A stretch of DNA of 64,000 nt from Agrostemma githago (lineage: Eukaryota > Streptophyta > Magnoliopsida > Caryophyllales > Caryophyllaceae), in contig OY288254.1 in the NCBI GenBank assembly GCA_958450325.1, positions 41,369,077 through 41,433,076 on the forward strand, read 5' to 3'. Made by a program: the position numbers and the translations under genes. Within the stretch, counting starts at the first letter, position 1. Each line of letters starts with the position of its first letter. Shown here piece after piece: positions 45,565 to 56,541 of the stretch. The notes under the pieces are model-generated. The model did not search any database, had not been told where the DNA came from, and saw only the letters and a list, made by a program, of their open reading frames with translations.

Positions 45565-48500
45565 TTAGGGGTAGTAGCGCTTCAGCTGGTCTAGGTTGGT
45601 TGGGTTGACAAATTCGTTCCCGTCCAGGTCCGTCAGCATTACGGCTCCTTCTGATAGAACCTTCTTGACTAGGTATGGCCCAGCCCAATTGGGTTTGAAT
45701 TTTCCTCTTGGGTCAACCGGTAGTAAGGCACGAACCGATTTTAGGACCAAATCCCCTTCCTTGATGTTCCTGGGCCTGACTCTCTTGTTAAAGGCCCGCT
45801 TGATTCTTTTTTGATATATTTGGATGTTATTGAGAGCCCGTGACCGTCGTTCGTCCAAGAGAATTAGCGAGTCATATCGAGCCTGAATCCAATCCGCTTC
45901 GGGCACTTGGCCTTCTAGTAGAATTCTGAGAGACGGTATCTCCAATTCGACTGGCTGGACTGCCTCCATGCCATACGTTAAATAATATGGAGTTGCCCCA
46001 GTTGCAGTTCGGATCAACGTCCGGTACCCCCATAGGGCAAAGGGTATTTTGTCGGGCCAGTCCCGATAATTATCAGCCATCTTTTTTAAGTATGGTGACA
46101 ATTGTCTTATTAGCAGCTTCTACTGCTCCATTTGTTTGGAGACGGTACGGCGAAGATGTATGCCTCTGGATTTTGTATTTTGCCAGCAAAGTAGCGGTTT
46201 CGGCTTGGAAGTGAGTCCCGTGATCACTGATAAACTCATGTGGGATCCCATATCGGCATATTATTTTATTCTGGATAAATTTGGCCACGTGCTTGGCGTT
46301 CAAGACACGGTATGATTCGGCTTCGACCCATTTGGTGAAATAGTCGATAGCTACCAAAATAAAACAGTGACCTCCCGTCCCGGAAGGGTTTACTTTCCCA
46401 ATTATGTCAATCCCGCATGTCGAAAATGGCCATGGCGAGATCATGGTGTACAGCAGGGACGATGGCATGTATTGAACATTGCCGAAAATTTGACAATTAT
46501 GGCAGTGTTTGACATATGATTGACAGTCGGCCTCCATACTGTTCCAGTAGTACCCGAGCCTCATGATTTTTCGGGCTAGCATATTGGCGTTCATATGTGG
46601 CCCGTTTTCACCGTCGTGTATTTCGGCCATTACTTTTTCGGCATGTGTCTTGTGGACACACAGGAGTAAAGCCCCCTGTGCCGTCTTTTTATATAACTGA
46701 CCGTCGTCTGTACGAAGGAATTGGGTGGCCAGTCTTTGCAGGGCCTTCTTGGCCCGATTTTCAGTTCCCGGTGGATATTCTCCCGTAGTCAAATAGGTTA
46801 GAACAGCCTGATACCAAGGCTCAGGATCAGTGATTTCGATATATTGAATGGCGTTGACGTACTCCGGCTCGGAGCATCTTTCGACACAGATTGGCATACT
46901 GGGCATATGTTCCGGGATGTTTAGTAAGGATGCTAATTTGGAAAGTGCATCCGCGAACTGATTTTCTTCACGTGGGAGGTAGATATATTCTACCTTCTGG
47001 AATTGCTTCTCTAGAACCCTTACTCGTGCTTGGTAAGCCACGAGATTGGCGTTCCGAGTTTTCCATTTCTGAAGGGCTTGATTGATGACTAGGGACGAGT
47101 CCCCGTGAACCCGGAGATTTGTAATTCCCAAATCAGCAGCCGCTTGCAACCCGTGGATGCATGCTTCATACTCGGCCGCATTGTTTGTCACATCAAAGTC
47201 TAATTTGATGGATAACGGTGTGTGCTCCCCTTGTGGTGATATAAGGAGAATACCGACTCCGAACCCTCGAAAGTTGGATGCTCCATGAAAATACAAGTCC
47301 CATGTCTCGGTGTCAGTATGGAATATGTCTTCGTCAGGAAAGGCCCAAGTGTTGGTATAGCCCTCTTCAGATATCGGGTTGTCGGCGAGGAACTCGGCTA
47401 CCACCCGGCCTTTGATGGCTTTTAACGGTACAAACTTGAGGTCAAAGTCAGCTAGCATTAAAGTCCATCTGGACATTCTTCCATTAAGAATGGGCTTTTC
47501 GAACAAGTATTTGATTGGATCCAATTTGGACAGGACATGTACCTCGTGACTGAGCATGTAGTGTCTGAGCTTTTTAGTGGCCCAGACCAGAGCTAGGCAC
47601 GTTTTCTCGAGCATTGTATATTTGCATTCGTATTCCAGGAACTTTTTACTGATGTAGTAAATAGCCTTTTTTTCTGAATCGACTGTCTGGGCCAGCATAG
47701 CCCCCATGGCTGTCTCTGTCGTTGTTAGGTATAATGACAGAGGCAAACCGGGTTGAGGTGGCATTAATACCGGCGGAGCAGACATGATCTCCTTGATTCT
47801 GTCAAAAGCCGTCTGACATTTATCATCCCATAGTACCCGTTCCCCTATCTTCAGCTTCTTGAAAATGGGCTCACATACCATGGTTAGCTTTGAAATAAAT
47901 CGGCTGATGTATTGGACTTTCCCGAGAAACCCCCTTATTTCATTTTCGGTCTTGGGTGGTTGCATCTCGGTGATGGCTTTGATTTTAGCTGGGTCGACCT
48001 CGATGCCGCGTTGGCTAACAATATGGCCCAGTAATTGGTCTGATGTTACCCCGAAACTGCACTTTTGAGGGTTTAACCTCATGTTGTACTTGCGCAGTCG
48101 GGTGAAGAATTTTCTTAGGGCAGCAACATGCCCGTCTCGGCTTCTAGACTTAACAATCATATCGTCCACGTAAACCTCCACTTCCTTATGCATCATGTCA
48201 TGTAGTAAGGTCGTGGCTGTTCGTTGATAAGTGGCCCCGACATTAATGAGCCAAAACGGCATGACTGTATAACAATAAGTACCCCATGGCGTGGTGAAAG
48301 TGGTCTTACCCATATCTTCTTCTGCCATCTTGATTTGGTTATACCCGACATACCCGTCCATAAATGATAGAAGGGCATGATCAGCCGTGTTGTCCACCAG
48401 TATGTCGATGTGTGGTAACGGAAAATCGTCTTTTGGGCTAGCTTTGTTAAGGTCTCGGAAATATACGCATACCCGCACCTTGCCGTCCTTCTTGGGTACC

Positions 48501-48814
48501 GGCACGATGTTCGCAACCTAGTCTGGATATTCAGACACCTGTATAAAGACTGCTTTGAATTGTTTGTCTACTTCTTCTTTGACTTTGAGAGACCACTCGG
48601 GCTTCATCCTTCGAAGCTTCTGTTTTACCGGGTTACACCCATCTTTGATGGGTATGCGGTGTTCAGCTATTTCCCGATCTATCCCCGACATGTCCTTGTA
48701 GGACCACGCGGAGACATCCTTGAATTCTTGGAGGAGTTTTATGATTTGTTGTTTCTCCTCAGTATCTAAGGATAACCCTATCTTAAGCATCTGGGGCTCT
48801 AAAGTTGTTCCCAC
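45565..48814 (-). pseudogene. pol: Tat-type pol: reverse transcriptase, two RNase H domains, integrase
   Basis: Read on the minus strand in three pieces: 48814-48518, 48505-46073 and 46101-45565. RT has VPVPKKDGKVRVCVYFRDLN and the active site YVDD. The retroviral-type RNase H is followed by a second, archaeal-type RNase H (LYFHGASNFRGFGVG, ending with HGDSSLVINQAL), a hallmark of the Tat lineage. In this second RNase H the expected DGAS is HGAS. Integrase has the His/Cys zinc site (CQSYVKHCHNCQIFG), CGIDIIG, ISDHGTHF and NGAVEAANK, so its triad looks intact. Breaks are a TAG at about 48515 (YPD-stop-VANIV) and a frameshift in the T run at about 46079-46085. Few lesions, consistent with a recent insertion. 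Confidence 0.95.
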
Positions 48815-48847
48815 ATTGATAGACTCGGTTTCTTCAATTATCGGGTC

Positions 48848-50937
48848 TCAGGATTCCCTCTGTTCTAGTTGCTCGATCAGATGCGGAGGCAAGGATACCT
48901 GTTCATCGGGTTTCTCAATGTCATTGCAGAAAATATTTTTGAAATTGGAAGTATTTTGAAAATAAGACAAGTCATAAGCGGAACGGTTTTCATTATTATT
49001 GATGGTAAATTTGGAAAACAGCTCGAAGAGAGCAGCCATCTGATCATTGGTCAGAGGCGGGATTGGGAGCGCTTTCGGGACAGACCCCGAGGCTCCAGTG
49101 CCAGTGGCTATAGGGAGGGGGGTTACAGTTTGGACTCTAGCACCAGACCCCTTAAACTCGAATACAGACTCAGACTCGGACTCTGACTCTGACTCGGACT
49201 CAGACTCGGAATCGGTGTCCGGCATGTCTCCTTCCCCGGTGATCAGCTTGTAGACTCGACCCTGGCTGTCGGTCCACTTGATGGTCTTCCTCCAGGCTCT
49301 TTTCCCAGTATCAGCACCAACCTCCGAGATCAGCTTTGAGGGAACGAACCTGTTGCTTCGAAGGATCAGGTTCACCAGATCTTCCTTGGGGTTTGGAATA
49401 GCTTTGTCTTCCCCAAACAAGAGCCCCAGCACGGGCTCGGCATTGTCATTACCCTCCTTGGATTCAGATTGGATGAGGGCGAATATGTCATCCGGAATAT
49501 AGTTGCATTCCCGAGCTAGTTTAGTCTCGGGATATGTGATAGTTGGTTGATATAGGCCAACTTGAATAGCCCCAAATACCGGTGTGACGAAATAGTCAGC
49601 CAACCTTGGGCTATAAGGGCCCAAGTAGGTACCTTGATGATGTTGCAAGCTTTCTCAATGCGTGCTCGGACCACATTTCCCGGGGTTAGAGCATACCCTA
49701 AACCGAAGTGAGATTCCCCGTCATTCAGGACTTCAATAATCTTCCCAGCTGGAAGATATGGCCTCGAGGTAGCCCCCGGTAAATACCCCAAATTTTGCAG
49801 CATTGCGTCGATGCTCGTGGTGAAATAGGGCCTGAAAAGGTACTCTTCTTCAATCATCCCTACAAAATCGAATCCCCATAGGTCGGTGCGATCCGTGGCG
49901 TTACAGCTAGCCACAGTCATAGGGGTTGCTTCTAGGGTGATAATGCCGTCTTGCAAGGGCATTTTGATCTTCCGGTGAAGAGTAGAAGACACCGCCTTTA
50001 CAGCGTGAATCCAAGGCCTTCCTAGGAGTAGATTGAAAGAGGAGGTGACATCGATCACCTGGAATTCTAGCTCCTTTTCAATTGGACCTGTTGTAATTAT
50101 TAGCTTAACGGCCCCAGAAACCGCCTTTGGGCTTCCATCGAAAGCTTGGATAGTGTGGGCAGTTGGTATGTAGTCGGCCTCGGTGATGCCGAGGGCTTGG
50201 GCAGTCCTTAAAGGGAGGACATTCACAGCAGACCCGTCGTCGACTAGGGTCATTGGTAGGTACTCACCCCGGCAAATTACCGTGATATATAGGGCCAAAT
50301 TGTGAGAGGCCCCAAATGGTGGTAAGTCGGCATCTGAGAAGGTGACTACTGGGCCTTCTTCTTTGGACTTGCCCTTGAGGTAGGGCAGAATGGTGGCTAC
50401 CATTTCAGTAGGGGTAACCTGGGAGTCGACCTTGATCTGATCGAGAGCCTTAGTAAGTGCCTCTCGGTGTTCTTGTGAGCTAACCAAGAGTTGCCATATA
50501 GTGGGGTCAACTCGGGTTCTCTTCAATTGTTTGACAAGAGCCGTATTGGTATTTGGTTCTTCAATGGCCTCTTCCGTCCTGGCAAGTTCAGTGACGGTTG
50601 CCGGGACTGAGATGTCCTTGGAGCTAGTGGCTGAATAAGGACGACCGGTGGTGGTGAGGTGGTTACTGGCTAAGGCCTTGGACTTAGCCCCCCGGATTTC
50701 TTCAGGAGTGATAGGGACAGTTTCCCCTTTGGTGAGGTACACATCTTCCTCATCATCGAACCAGATTCCATTGACTTGTGGGATGAAAGGAGAGATAAGG
50801 TGAGAACAGTCGATCACTTCACCGGTGAAGACAGCATGAGAGCTAAAGGGGTTGTCCTTGTTGCTTGGCTTGTCCCCGGGTAACGATATTTTCCCGCTCT
50901 CAATTAAATCTTGAACAGATACTTCAGCTTCCAACAT
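48848..50937 (-). pseudogene. Tat-type protease and protease-RT linker
   Basis: The minus-strand piece 50937-49516 contains the aspartic protease motif LVDDGSAVNVLPL and FNLLLGRPWIHAV. A frameshift near 49640 leads to 49648-48848, a linker of about 260 residues. The linker holds an alternating Ser-Glu run encoded by about 49155-49215, followed by LTNDQMAALFELFSKF. Long protease-RT linkers occur in Ogre/Tat elements. The two pieces and the RT piece would form one frame in an intact element. Confidence 0.85.
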
Positions 50938-51996
50938 TTATCGGTATCATGCCCATTGCCCCGATGATATTGGCAATAGGCTTGGGCATTGTAACCTTTG
51001 AAGCGTTTTTCAACTGGGACTTCAGGAGTTGGGCCTATCGGTTGGACCAGGCCCTTGGAAGATAGCCTTTGTAAGGCATATGTATAGGTAGTCCTTATAT
51101 CAGTGAATACCCTAGGAGGAGTAGTTCTTTTGGATGAGGCATCCAAGAGATTAACCGTGTCGAAGATGCTTCGGGTTGCGGCCGAAGGCTTGGTATCCCT
51201 TGCTAGGGGCCTTAGTCAGGCTCTCTAGTCTTAGATCGTCTTCAATTCTCATGCCCATTTCAGTAAGAGTGGTGAAATTGGGGATGACAGCATACCGGAG
51301 GTGGACCCGGTAGGAAGGGAGGAGGTTCTTGACAAAGGCCTCCACTAGAGTTTTTTCACTGGGCTTATCGACCAGTTTCACACTTTCGGCCCTCCAACGT
51401 TGGAGGTATTTGGTAAAGCCCTCCTTAGGTTCTTGGGCCATAACCTCTAGAGACCGCATTGTGGTCTGGATCTCGGTGTTGTCAGCATAGTTCCGAGCAA
51501 ATTCCGTAGCCACATCATCCCATGTCGAGAACTTCTTTGGGTCTAGCCTGTAATACCATGCCTTTGGGTGTTTCTCCAGAGATGCAGCAAAGAGGTTTTT
51601 GAACATAGAAGAGTCCACTCCCTTAATAGCCATGAACTTCTTGAAGGCCCGTACATGTAGTAACGGGTCTTCAGTCCCTTCGAACATGGGTAAGCCCGTG
51701 AGATTCAAGTTTGCGGGCAGTTTGTCACTTACCGGAGAGTACTCCCGACTATTTTCCCGGTGAATATTGTTACTTCCAGTTAGGTGGACTTGTTCTTTCA
51801 GTCGGCGAACCGAGCTAACTAGTTCAGCTAGAGGTTCCGTAACCCCGGTATTTGGAGTCCTTTGCTCCACTCCAGCTAAACGGGCAACGATAGCAACTTG
51901 ACCGGCCCTCATTTCCGTCAATTGGGCCTCAATGTCGGCCTGTTTGTCGATCATGGTGTCCACAGAGGTTTTCAGACTGTTCAAAGTAGCTTCCAT
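50904..51996 (-). pseudogene. gag: Tat-type gag
   Basis: ATG at 51994-51996 (MEATLNSLKTSVDTMIDKQ); upstream codons to 52047 are also open. An N-terminal coiled coil is followed by the Retrotrans_gag core, FEGTEDPLLHVRAFKKFMA, WYYRLDPKKFSTWDDVATEF and KNLLPSYRVHLRY, and a CCHC-type knuckle YCQYHRGNGHDTDKCWKL. Frameshifts lie near 51160 and near 50915, the second just after the knuckle. Confidence 0.92.
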
Positions 51997-52047
51997 CCTG
52001 CGGGTGTGTCTGGTTGCCGGTGGCCTGTGGCCTGTCTGTAAGAACAC

Positions 52048-52929
52048 CGCGTAATCAGAAACTGAACCCGGACCTTGGAACCAAAATAGTACATCCCGAG
52101 CAGGGAAAAGACTAAAACGACTTGAAAGAGACTTTTAGACGGGTGACTCGTGGATGACGGGCTTTCCTTAGGATTCGACGGGTGGGCCGAATCCTGTCTT
52201 GAAGGAAGGTCAATGTGAGACGTCCCCAGACTTTGGACTCAAATGTGTAGACGGGCCCTCCTTTGTAGGAGTATGTCCTACGTAGGTGGGCCTTGCCTTA
52301 GTCTAATAAGGCGGACTGGGGTAGGGAGGAAACTCGTGATGTAAGATCGACAGAGTTTCGACGCTAGAGACCTCGACTACTTACGACATGACCCGACAGT
52401 GCTAAATACGGGAAGGTCCTAAGGGGGAGGAATGTTTTGAAAAGGGTTATTTTTGGAAAGTCCGAGAAAGCTCGGGGAAAGGCCCGATTTTTTTTTCAAG
52501 AAAATCGGAAAGTACATCGGGCCTCGATTTTGAAAGTTCGAAAATATTTTTGAGTTTTGAATTGGGCAGCATACCGGCTAGAAAGTGGGCTATTTTTGAG
52601 TAAAATCATAAGTCCTAAATTCAGTATGTATCCCGGGTTTTGAAATTTGAATATATTTTGAAAAGATGCATTTTTGAAAATGACGGTTTTTGAAAAACGA
52701 CACGGAAACCAAGTAGCACATAGTCACGCAAGCATAATAACGACACCATGTATGCTTTACACTAAGTCTCGGTCGGTCTAAATGGGGTCTATACCAGTGC
52801 TCATAGTCTAGACGAGAAACGGGACGGACTTCCTAAGTCGAGTTGAGCTTAGAACATGCCGCAAAGTCCATACGAATCGACTATGAACACCTTCAACACC
52901 TTCAAAGTCCATACGGGTTTTGAAATTTG
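52048..52929 (-). other. Tat leader region, no primer site left
   Basis: Non-coding. It should start with the primer site at its right end, but instead joins the LTR at an AT-rich junction (GAATATATATATATACACGG). The primer site and the 3' third of the 5' LTR are therefore deleted. TTTTGAAATTTGAATATAT occurs at the junction and again at about 52637-52655. Confidence 0.6.
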
Positions 52930-53766
52930 AATATATATATATACACGGTACATACAAAGTTATGATAAAAAGTACATAACGATAATTGAATGCAAAAAAG
53001 TAAAATATTAACGTTAGTAATGTCGTTACTATCGACTAAATATAATATTATAAGCATAAATGAATGTACATAAAAAAACGAGAAAAATGATGAAGAAGGA
53101 GAAATCGGTGTTGAATTGTCACACCCTCAACCTACATGTTCTTGCTTCTCGGGATACGGTTCGTCAAATGGCGGCAACGGCACGGGAACGTCGAGATACG
53201 TAGGATGAGTTGATGGTGTGTATGTATGGCTCGGTTTGTATGGGTTTTTTACGAGTTTGTGCTCTCGGAAAAATATGTGTAAGTGTGGTGATGCCTAAGA
53301 GTTGAACTATGGCCGAAATGTGGTGTAAGATGAGTGCAAAGTTGGCTGAAAAATGTGACTCAAAGTTGTAAGTTCTTGTAGGTAAGAAAAAAGTTGTTGA
53401 ATGCTTAGGATTGACGGGTATTTATAGGGAACCCACGACATAGGGTCACTCGACCGAGTGGCCCTAGTGCACTCGGTCGAGTGCCCTCGTGAATGAACCT
53501 GGACTGCTTCTTTGAGGCTCCACTCGATCGAGTGGTCAATCCACTCGATCGAGTGGTCAATCCACTCGACCGAGTGGATCAATTAGGCCGCAAAATTTTA
53601 GGAGTGATTGGCATTGATTTGATTGTGATTGATTTTGAATGATTTGGCTGATTTTTGAATCTGGCGCAAGTTTCGAGAATGTATCAGGTCGTTTTTTGTG
53701 TCGGGTTTGTCTTGACCGGGTTTTGACCAGGTCGCTAAAAGACGGGAATTATTTTTGGTGTCGGTT
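52930..53766 (-). repeat. Truncated 5' LTR of the Tat element
   Basis: Matches 41700-42511 of the 3' LTR at about 99 percent. It lacks the part before the AT run and the last 217 bases with the TGTAGACACC terminus. It has one more 21-base CACTCGATCGAGTGGTCAAT-type unit than the 3' LTR. At 53766 it passes directly into plastid-derived DNA. Confidence 0.9.
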
Positions 53767-53814
53767 TTTCTATCACCTTAAAACAAAAGAAAAATGAATT
53801 AATAGAAATAGGCG

Positions 53815-53886
53815 TGGGGCGTGGCCAAGCGGTAAGGCATCGGGTTTTGGTCCCGCTATTCGGAGGTTCGAATCCTTCCATCCCAG
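53815..53886 (+). tRNA. trnQ-UUG: Plastid-type tRNA-Gln(UUG) copy
   Basis: Full-length 72 bases, with all arms recognisable: anticodon loop TTTTGGT and T-arm GGAGGTTCGAATCCTTC. One acceptor-stem pair is lost (C6 against A near the 3' side, CATCCCAG). The surrounding plastid spacer (AATTAATAGAAATAGGCG) came with it. Plastid tRNA genes in the nucleus are mostly silent; the mismatch also argues against function. Confidence 0.85.
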
Positions 53887-53915
53887 AGACTAGCCTCTAA
53901 TAATTATATGTACAT

Positions 53916-53959
53916 ACTACAGCCCCAGGTGGCGAAGAGCCGACATCGAGGTGCCAAAC
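53916..53959 (-). rRNA. rrn23: Plastid 23S rRNA fragment a
   Basis: The minus strand reads the conserved segment GGCACCTCGATGTCGGCTC...CCACCTGGGGCTGTAG. The same segment is present in the opposite orientation at 57645-57678. Confidence 0.85.
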
Positions 53960-55083
53960 ATTCACATAGATGAAATTTTTTATTGCTAATATATTATTAG
54001 ATTGGATTATTAGAAATCCATTTCTACCTTTACTAGTTAGTTTTGATATATAATTCACAGTTTGTTCTTTCTTTACTCTAAATTACTCTAATCCTTAGAA
54101 AAAGACTTTATAAAAGTCGAACGAAGTAACTAGAAAGATTGTTAGAATCTCCTTTTCTAGAACGATCATCTAGAAAGCAAGTTGTTTTGAATTTTTTACA
54201 TTCATACAAAAAGCTGACATAGAAATGGCTATTGGTTGGGTTCAAAAGATTATCAATCCATTTACAAGCCCAACCCCGGCTATCGAATTAACCGAACAAG
54301 CGATACAAAAGGAATTCCCCAACCATTCTTGTTAGTCCCAATCCAGATAAGAAAAGGTAGTCCCTAGATACATCTATCTATTCAATTAAATTCTTGATTT
54401 ATTCTGTAAACTTCAATTCATTTTTATTTTCATCTTTTCTTTTTCGCTCCGATGTTTGTTTACTGGCTTGATATAATTCAGAAAATACTAGTTTTCTTGA
54501 AGCACATTATCTGGATCCAAATAAACAGTCAAGATATGCTTTTTTAATCCTATCGTTGCAGCAACTGAATTATTTTTAGCATAAAGAAAAAATCTGATGA
54601 ATTTTAAGCAAATCCCGGCTCCAAGTTGTTCAAGACTAAAATAATAGTGGCGTTGAGTTTCTCGACCATAATATTTTAGAGGTTTGTAGAAAGTAAATTC
54701 TTTCGTCGTGGAAAATTTGCTACTCATATTCAAATTTAAATTTGCAAGAGCCGCTGAAGCAGCTATTGGGCTTGCTAAAGGCCTAGAACCGGAAGTGATC
54801 TTAGAGGCAAATGCAAACTATAAATACTTTTTCTTGGATAAGCCGCATTAAAAAAAATAACAAATCAAGGATAAAGAAAAAAATAGGAAAAGAGAATATT
54901 CAAGAGGCCTGTAGAAATAGAGCCACTGTCAGGTTCTCTATGAAATGAGGCGCAACAACGGAGCTCTTACTGAAAGTAGTTCTAGTAATAGAAATACATG
55001 TCCTACCGAGACATAATTTTGAACTTGCTATCCTCTTTCTTGCCTAGTAGGCAAAGATTAAAAATTCTCATTATTTCTCAGAT
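53960..55083. other. Unassigned plastid-like DNA
   Basis: AT-rich pieces with short coding-like stretches (54232-54335 reads MAIGWVQKIINPFTSPTPAI; 54736-54840 reads EAAIGLAKGLEPEVILEANA) that I could not assign to a gene. The part 54139-54225 recurs at about 60388-60470. Confidence 0.4.
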
Positions 55084-55086
55084 AAG

Positions 55087-55330
55087 CTCACACTAACCCG
55101 TCAATTTGGGATGATCCAATTCGGGATTTTCCTTGGGAGGTACGTCGTTGTGCCTGGGCTGTGAGGGCTCTTAACCACATGGATAGTTTTCAGAAAATAA
55201 TAGTTTTCTCGAAGCCTCTTGTTCATATCTCTCATCAAAATGTGTGATTCGAAACCCGATTATTGCAATTGCTCAGGATACCCTTTTTTAGCTCCCGAAT
55301 TGGATCATCCCAAATTGACGGGTTAGTGTG
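55087..55330. repeat. Inverted repeat of 38 bases flanking a 170-base loop
   Basis: CACACTAACCCGTCAATTTG... at about 55088-55125 is repeated as the exact reverse complement at about 55291-55328. Between them lies a mix of plastid-like pieces, including CACATGGATAGTT, which resembles the 16S rRNA upstream region. Confidence 0.75.
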
Positions 55331-55331
55331 A

Positions 55332-55405
55332 GGGACTGACGGGGCTCGAACCCGCAGCTTCCGCCTTGACAGGGCGGTGCTCTAACCCAATTCAATTCAG
55401 TGGGA
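55332..55405 (-). tRNA. trnD-GUC: Degenerate plastid tRNA-Asp(GUC) copy
   Basis: The plus strand reads GGGACTGACGGGGCTCGAAC (acceptor and T arm, inverted), CCTTGACAGGG (anticodon GUC arm), then a D arm with several changes (TCTAACCCAATTCAATTCAG). The 5' acceptor half is altered (GTGGGATC), so it is a broken copy. Confidence 0.75.
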
Positions 55406-55493
55406 TCTTTCATTCACGCAACTTTGCTTATTTCTTTTTTTGAGGATCGACGAATCAAATGATATTTTTGTTCCAATTTTTGCCTTTTTTTCT

Positions 55494-55531
55494 CCCAGGA
55501 CCGTTATAGTTACGGCCGCCATTCACCGGGG
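55494..55531 (-). rRNA. rrn23: Plastid 23S rRNA fragment b
   Basis: The plus strand reads GGACCGTTATAGTTACGGCC, then GCC...CACCGGGG, the inverse of the conserved 23S segment around GGCGGCCGTAACTATAACGG. Confidence 0.85.
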
Positions 55532-55804
55532 CGTGAGGTAACTGTATGATTTTCCACGGGAAAAGGGCCCCTGACCAATTTGAAACAAAAATAAAAAGAA
55601 ACATAGTTCGGATTTATTTATCGTATTTTATCATACTAATTTCCAAGACACGAGATAGATCTTCCAAAGAGCAGAGTTTTTTTCTCCGCTAATCCGAGCG
55701 AACATTCGAATATCTGTCCATATTTTTTTTACTTTTTTTAGGATACCGATTAATCAAATCACCCCCATCGTCTCACTGGCCGACCTTGACCCCTGTTATT
55801 TGGA

Positions 55805-55858
55805 GGTTTAGGTAAGTATCTAATGCGTTCTCCGACTGGAGAAGTTATTTTTGGGGGA
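55805..55858 (+). pseudogene. psbC: psbC fragment (CP43)
   Basis: Encodes GLGKYLMRSPTGEVIFGG, a conserved piece of the photosystem II CP43 protein. Flanked on both sides by unrelated sequence. Confidence 0.85.
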
Positions 55859-56052
55859 CTGGAGCAGGCTACTATGAGACAAAAGATCTTCTTTCTAAAG
55901 AGATTCGATAGCAGGTCACATGTATAGAACGAATTGGGGCATTGGTCATACAAGTAGTTTTGTTGGTTGGTTAATTTAATTTTTTTAATAGTCATCCATT
56001 GCAAGAAATCCATTAAAACCCATAAAAAAAATTATTCAAAACGTCCCGTGAT

Positions 56053-56100
56053 CGTCGTCCAGTAGCTACAACTGTCTTTTTGGTTGGTACCGCGGTTGGA
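56053..56100 (+). pseudogene. petD: petD fragment (cytochrome b6f subunit IV)
   Basis: Encodes RRPVATTVFLVGTAVG, near the C-terminus of PetD. The match ends at HPLSQ, where the sequence departs. Confidence 0.8.
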
Positions 56101-56327
56101 TTACACCCATTATCTCAAGTTTTGGATATCAATAAAAGAAACTAACTCGGACAACCCTCGTAGACCCAAGAGATGCTTACTTATAAATCGGATCATATTA
56201 AAGCTCGCCAGGGCAGGGTGTCCATGACGTGTACGTGTGGGACGCACCAACTCCTCATTAAATTTAATTTTGCGAGATTTTTTTTTCGAAATTCCATGAA
56301 GTTTCCATACCATAGAACTCCTCCCTG

Positions 56328-56366
56328 AAAAGGAGGTGATCCAGGCGCACCTTCCAGTACGGCTAT
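56328..56366 (-). rRNA. rrn16: Plastid 16S rRNA 3'-end fragment
   Basis: The plus strand reads AAAAGGAGGTGATCCAGGCG then CACCTTCCAGTACGGCTA, the inverse of the 16S 3' end with the anti-Shine-Dalgarno sequence. One base differs from the usual (CAGGCG for CAGCCG). Confidence 0.88.
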
Positions 56367-56450
56367 TTAGCTCCACTGTTGTCTGCTACAGTCAAATAGG
56401 ACTGAGGTTGAATCATATTTTTTTATCTGTTCTTTCAATGCAAAAATAAC

Positions 56451-56507
56451 TCCCAGGAGTATTTAGCCTTGCAAGGTGGTCCTTGCTGATTCACACGGGA
56501 TTCCACG

Positions 56508-56508
<1 letters not shown>
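56451..56508 (-). rRNA. rrn23: Plastid 23S rRNA fragment c
   Basis: The plus strand reads TCCCAGGAGTATTTAGCCTT...TTCCACGTG, the inverse of the 23S segment GTGGAATCCCGTGTGAATCA and onwards. Confidence 0.88.
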
Positions 56509-56540
<32 letters not shown>

Positions 56541-56541
56541 G
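56509..56541 (+). rRNA. rrn23: Plastid 23S rRNA fragment d
   Basis: GGTTCAGAACGTCGTGAGAC then AGTTCGGTCCC is a conserved 23S segment. It is joined directly, in the opposite orientation, to fragment c, which comes from a distant part of the same gene. Confidence 0.82.

Larger units (their letters stand above)
40078..53766 (-). mobile_element. Tat/Retand-type Ty3/gypsy retrotransposon with antisense gene, 5' LTR truncated
   Basis: On the minus strand: truncated 5' LTR (53766-52930), leader (to about 52000), gag, protease, RT, dual RNase H, integrase (to 45565), a plus-strand gene (43379-45182), purine tract (42729-42741) and complete 3' LTR (40078-42728). The shared 0.8 kb of the two LTRs differ at only about ten positions and by one 21-base unit, so the insertion is recent. 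It is inserted in the Tekay gag; the right-hand target duplication is lost. Frameshifts and a TAG make it defective. Confidence 0.9.

Noticed and set aside
53815..55405. Functional nuclear tRNA genes for Gln and Asp
   Set aside because: Both are plastid copies inside a fragment mosaic; one has an acceptor mismatch and the other has a broken 5' half.
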